5,997 nucleotides of DNA, taken from contig JABSPR010000383.1 in the NCBI GenBank assembly GCA_013214975.1, positions 1 through 5,997 of the forward strand, given 5' to 3'. The stretch comes from Flavobacteriales bacterium (GTDB lineage Bacteria > Bacteroidota > Bacteroidia > DT-38). Below the pieces are notes generated by a model that searched no databases, was not told where the DNA came from, and saw only the letters and a list, made by a program, of their open reading frames with translations. Shown here one piece after another: positions 5,444-5,997 of this stretch (position 1 is the first letter of the stretch; each line of letters begins with the position of its first letter). A program made the position numbers and the translations under genes.

Positions 5444-5997
5444 CTAACGCGATTCTGTTGTTGCAGGTAATCTAACTTCGGGCAAAGTCCTCTTAGTAGT
5501 ACTGTCAATTTGAACAGTTTTCTTAATTACTGGATTCAGGCTACTAACTTCCCTTTTCTTCTTTTTCTTATAGAGTTTTTCTAACTCATTAAATTGAATG
5601 TTAACGATAGATATAAATTTTTTTCGGTCTATTTCAATTCTTTCTTGTTGAATAGAACTTTCATTTAGATAAGCCCAACTAATGGTTTGTTGAAGTTCAC
5701 ATGAATCCATATAATCTGAAATTGAATAGGTGAAATTAAGATTATTAATGATCCATTTCCCTGCATTTGGTGTAGATCGTAATGGGTTAATGTTAATTGA
5801 TACGCTCTTCGAATTGCTCCAATTAATGATTTTCTCTATATAAGAAGAGGAATCAGATAAATAGGTGATTTTTTGAGCTCCAATTGTATCTGCTAATGTA
5901 GAGTCTACATCTACCTTAATTACACTCAAACTATATTTGGAAAGGTTGGTGTTCCCGTTTATTTCTTTCCATAATTGTTTTTTATTTGTGAAAATAA
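5444..5997 (-). CDS. Unrecognised protein, C-terminal part only (gene runs off the right edge)
   Basis: The minus-strand frame is open from the window edge to a TAG at 5444-5446 and gives the last 183 residues of a longer protein. The apparent start at 5929 is a TTG, and 22 in-frame codons continue upstream of it to the edge without a stop (IFTNKKQLWKEINGNTN and onward), so that TTG is probably internal. The visible part is rich in Ser, Asn, Ile and Lys, has no membrane span, and ends with a basic patch (about five Lys plus Arg after NELEKLY) and a Thr/Pro-rich tail ending RLPATTESR. One cysteine lies in SDYMDSCELQQTISW. No family could be assigned. It converges on the oxidase array, so it is in a separate transcription unit with no evident functional link. 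Confidence 0.75.
   Translation of the reverse strand, partial: IFTNKKQLWKEINGNTNLSKYSLSVIKVDVDSTLADTIGAQKITYLSDSSSYIEKIINWSNSKSVSININPLRSTPNAGKWIINNLNFTYSISDYMDSCELQQTISWAYLNESSIQQERIEIDRKKFISIVNIQFNELEKLYKKKKKREVSSLNPVIKKTVQIDSTTKRTLPEVRLPATTESR

Noticed and set aside
5447..5476. LPATTESR at the C-terminus of the minus-strand gene as a sortase LPXTG-type signal
   Set aside because: The Gly is absent and no hydrophobic span follows; sortase anchoring is also not expected in Bacteroidota. Probably coincidence.

Overview
The window looks like chromosomal DNA from a low-GC member of the Bacteroidota, probably a Cytophagales- or Flavobacteriia-like marine type; this placement is an inference. 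The supporting signs are AT-rich DNA, A/T-rich leaders without Shine-Dalgarno sequences, degenerate TAnnTTTG-like promoter boxes, and lipoproteins whose lipid-anchor cysteine is followed by Gly/Ser/acidic residues.

About 85% of the window (62-5165) is a tandem array of three same-strand paralogous genes. Each encodes a flavin amine-oxidase-like protein of about 520-555 residues behind a lipoprotein signal peptide. All three have an N-terminal GAGxxG dinucleotide-binding fold, a THGGRAQ segment, a central substrate domain and a C-terminal TVFGAMExG flavin motif like that of monoamine oxidases. Copies 1 and 2 are 41 nt apart with no terminator between them and are probably co-transcribed. A strong hairpin terminator (3388-3422) separates copy 2 from copy 3, so copy 3 probably has its own promoter. 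The copies differ in informative ways: copy 2 lacks a 30-residue segment that 1 and 3 share, and copy 3 has an altered flavin motif (FGGTAT instead of FAGEGT). All three carry Arg where monoamine oxidases have the flavin-N5 lysine, and all share a cysteine pair at a fixed spacing of 19.

Downstream of copy 3 (5166-5443) are a weak hairpin, a probable 25-codon single-span membrane miniprotein (5289-5366) and a clear hairpin terminator (5382-5431). At the right edge, the 3' end of an unrecognised gene on the minus strand (5444 to beyond 5997) converges on that terminator.

The likely theme is a set of cell-envelope, possibly surface-exposed, flavin oxidases that diverged by tandem duplication to act on amines, amino acids or related compounds outside the cytoplasm. 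The substrate cannot be read from the sequence. No RNA genes, insertion sequences, CRISPR arrays or phage genes were seen.
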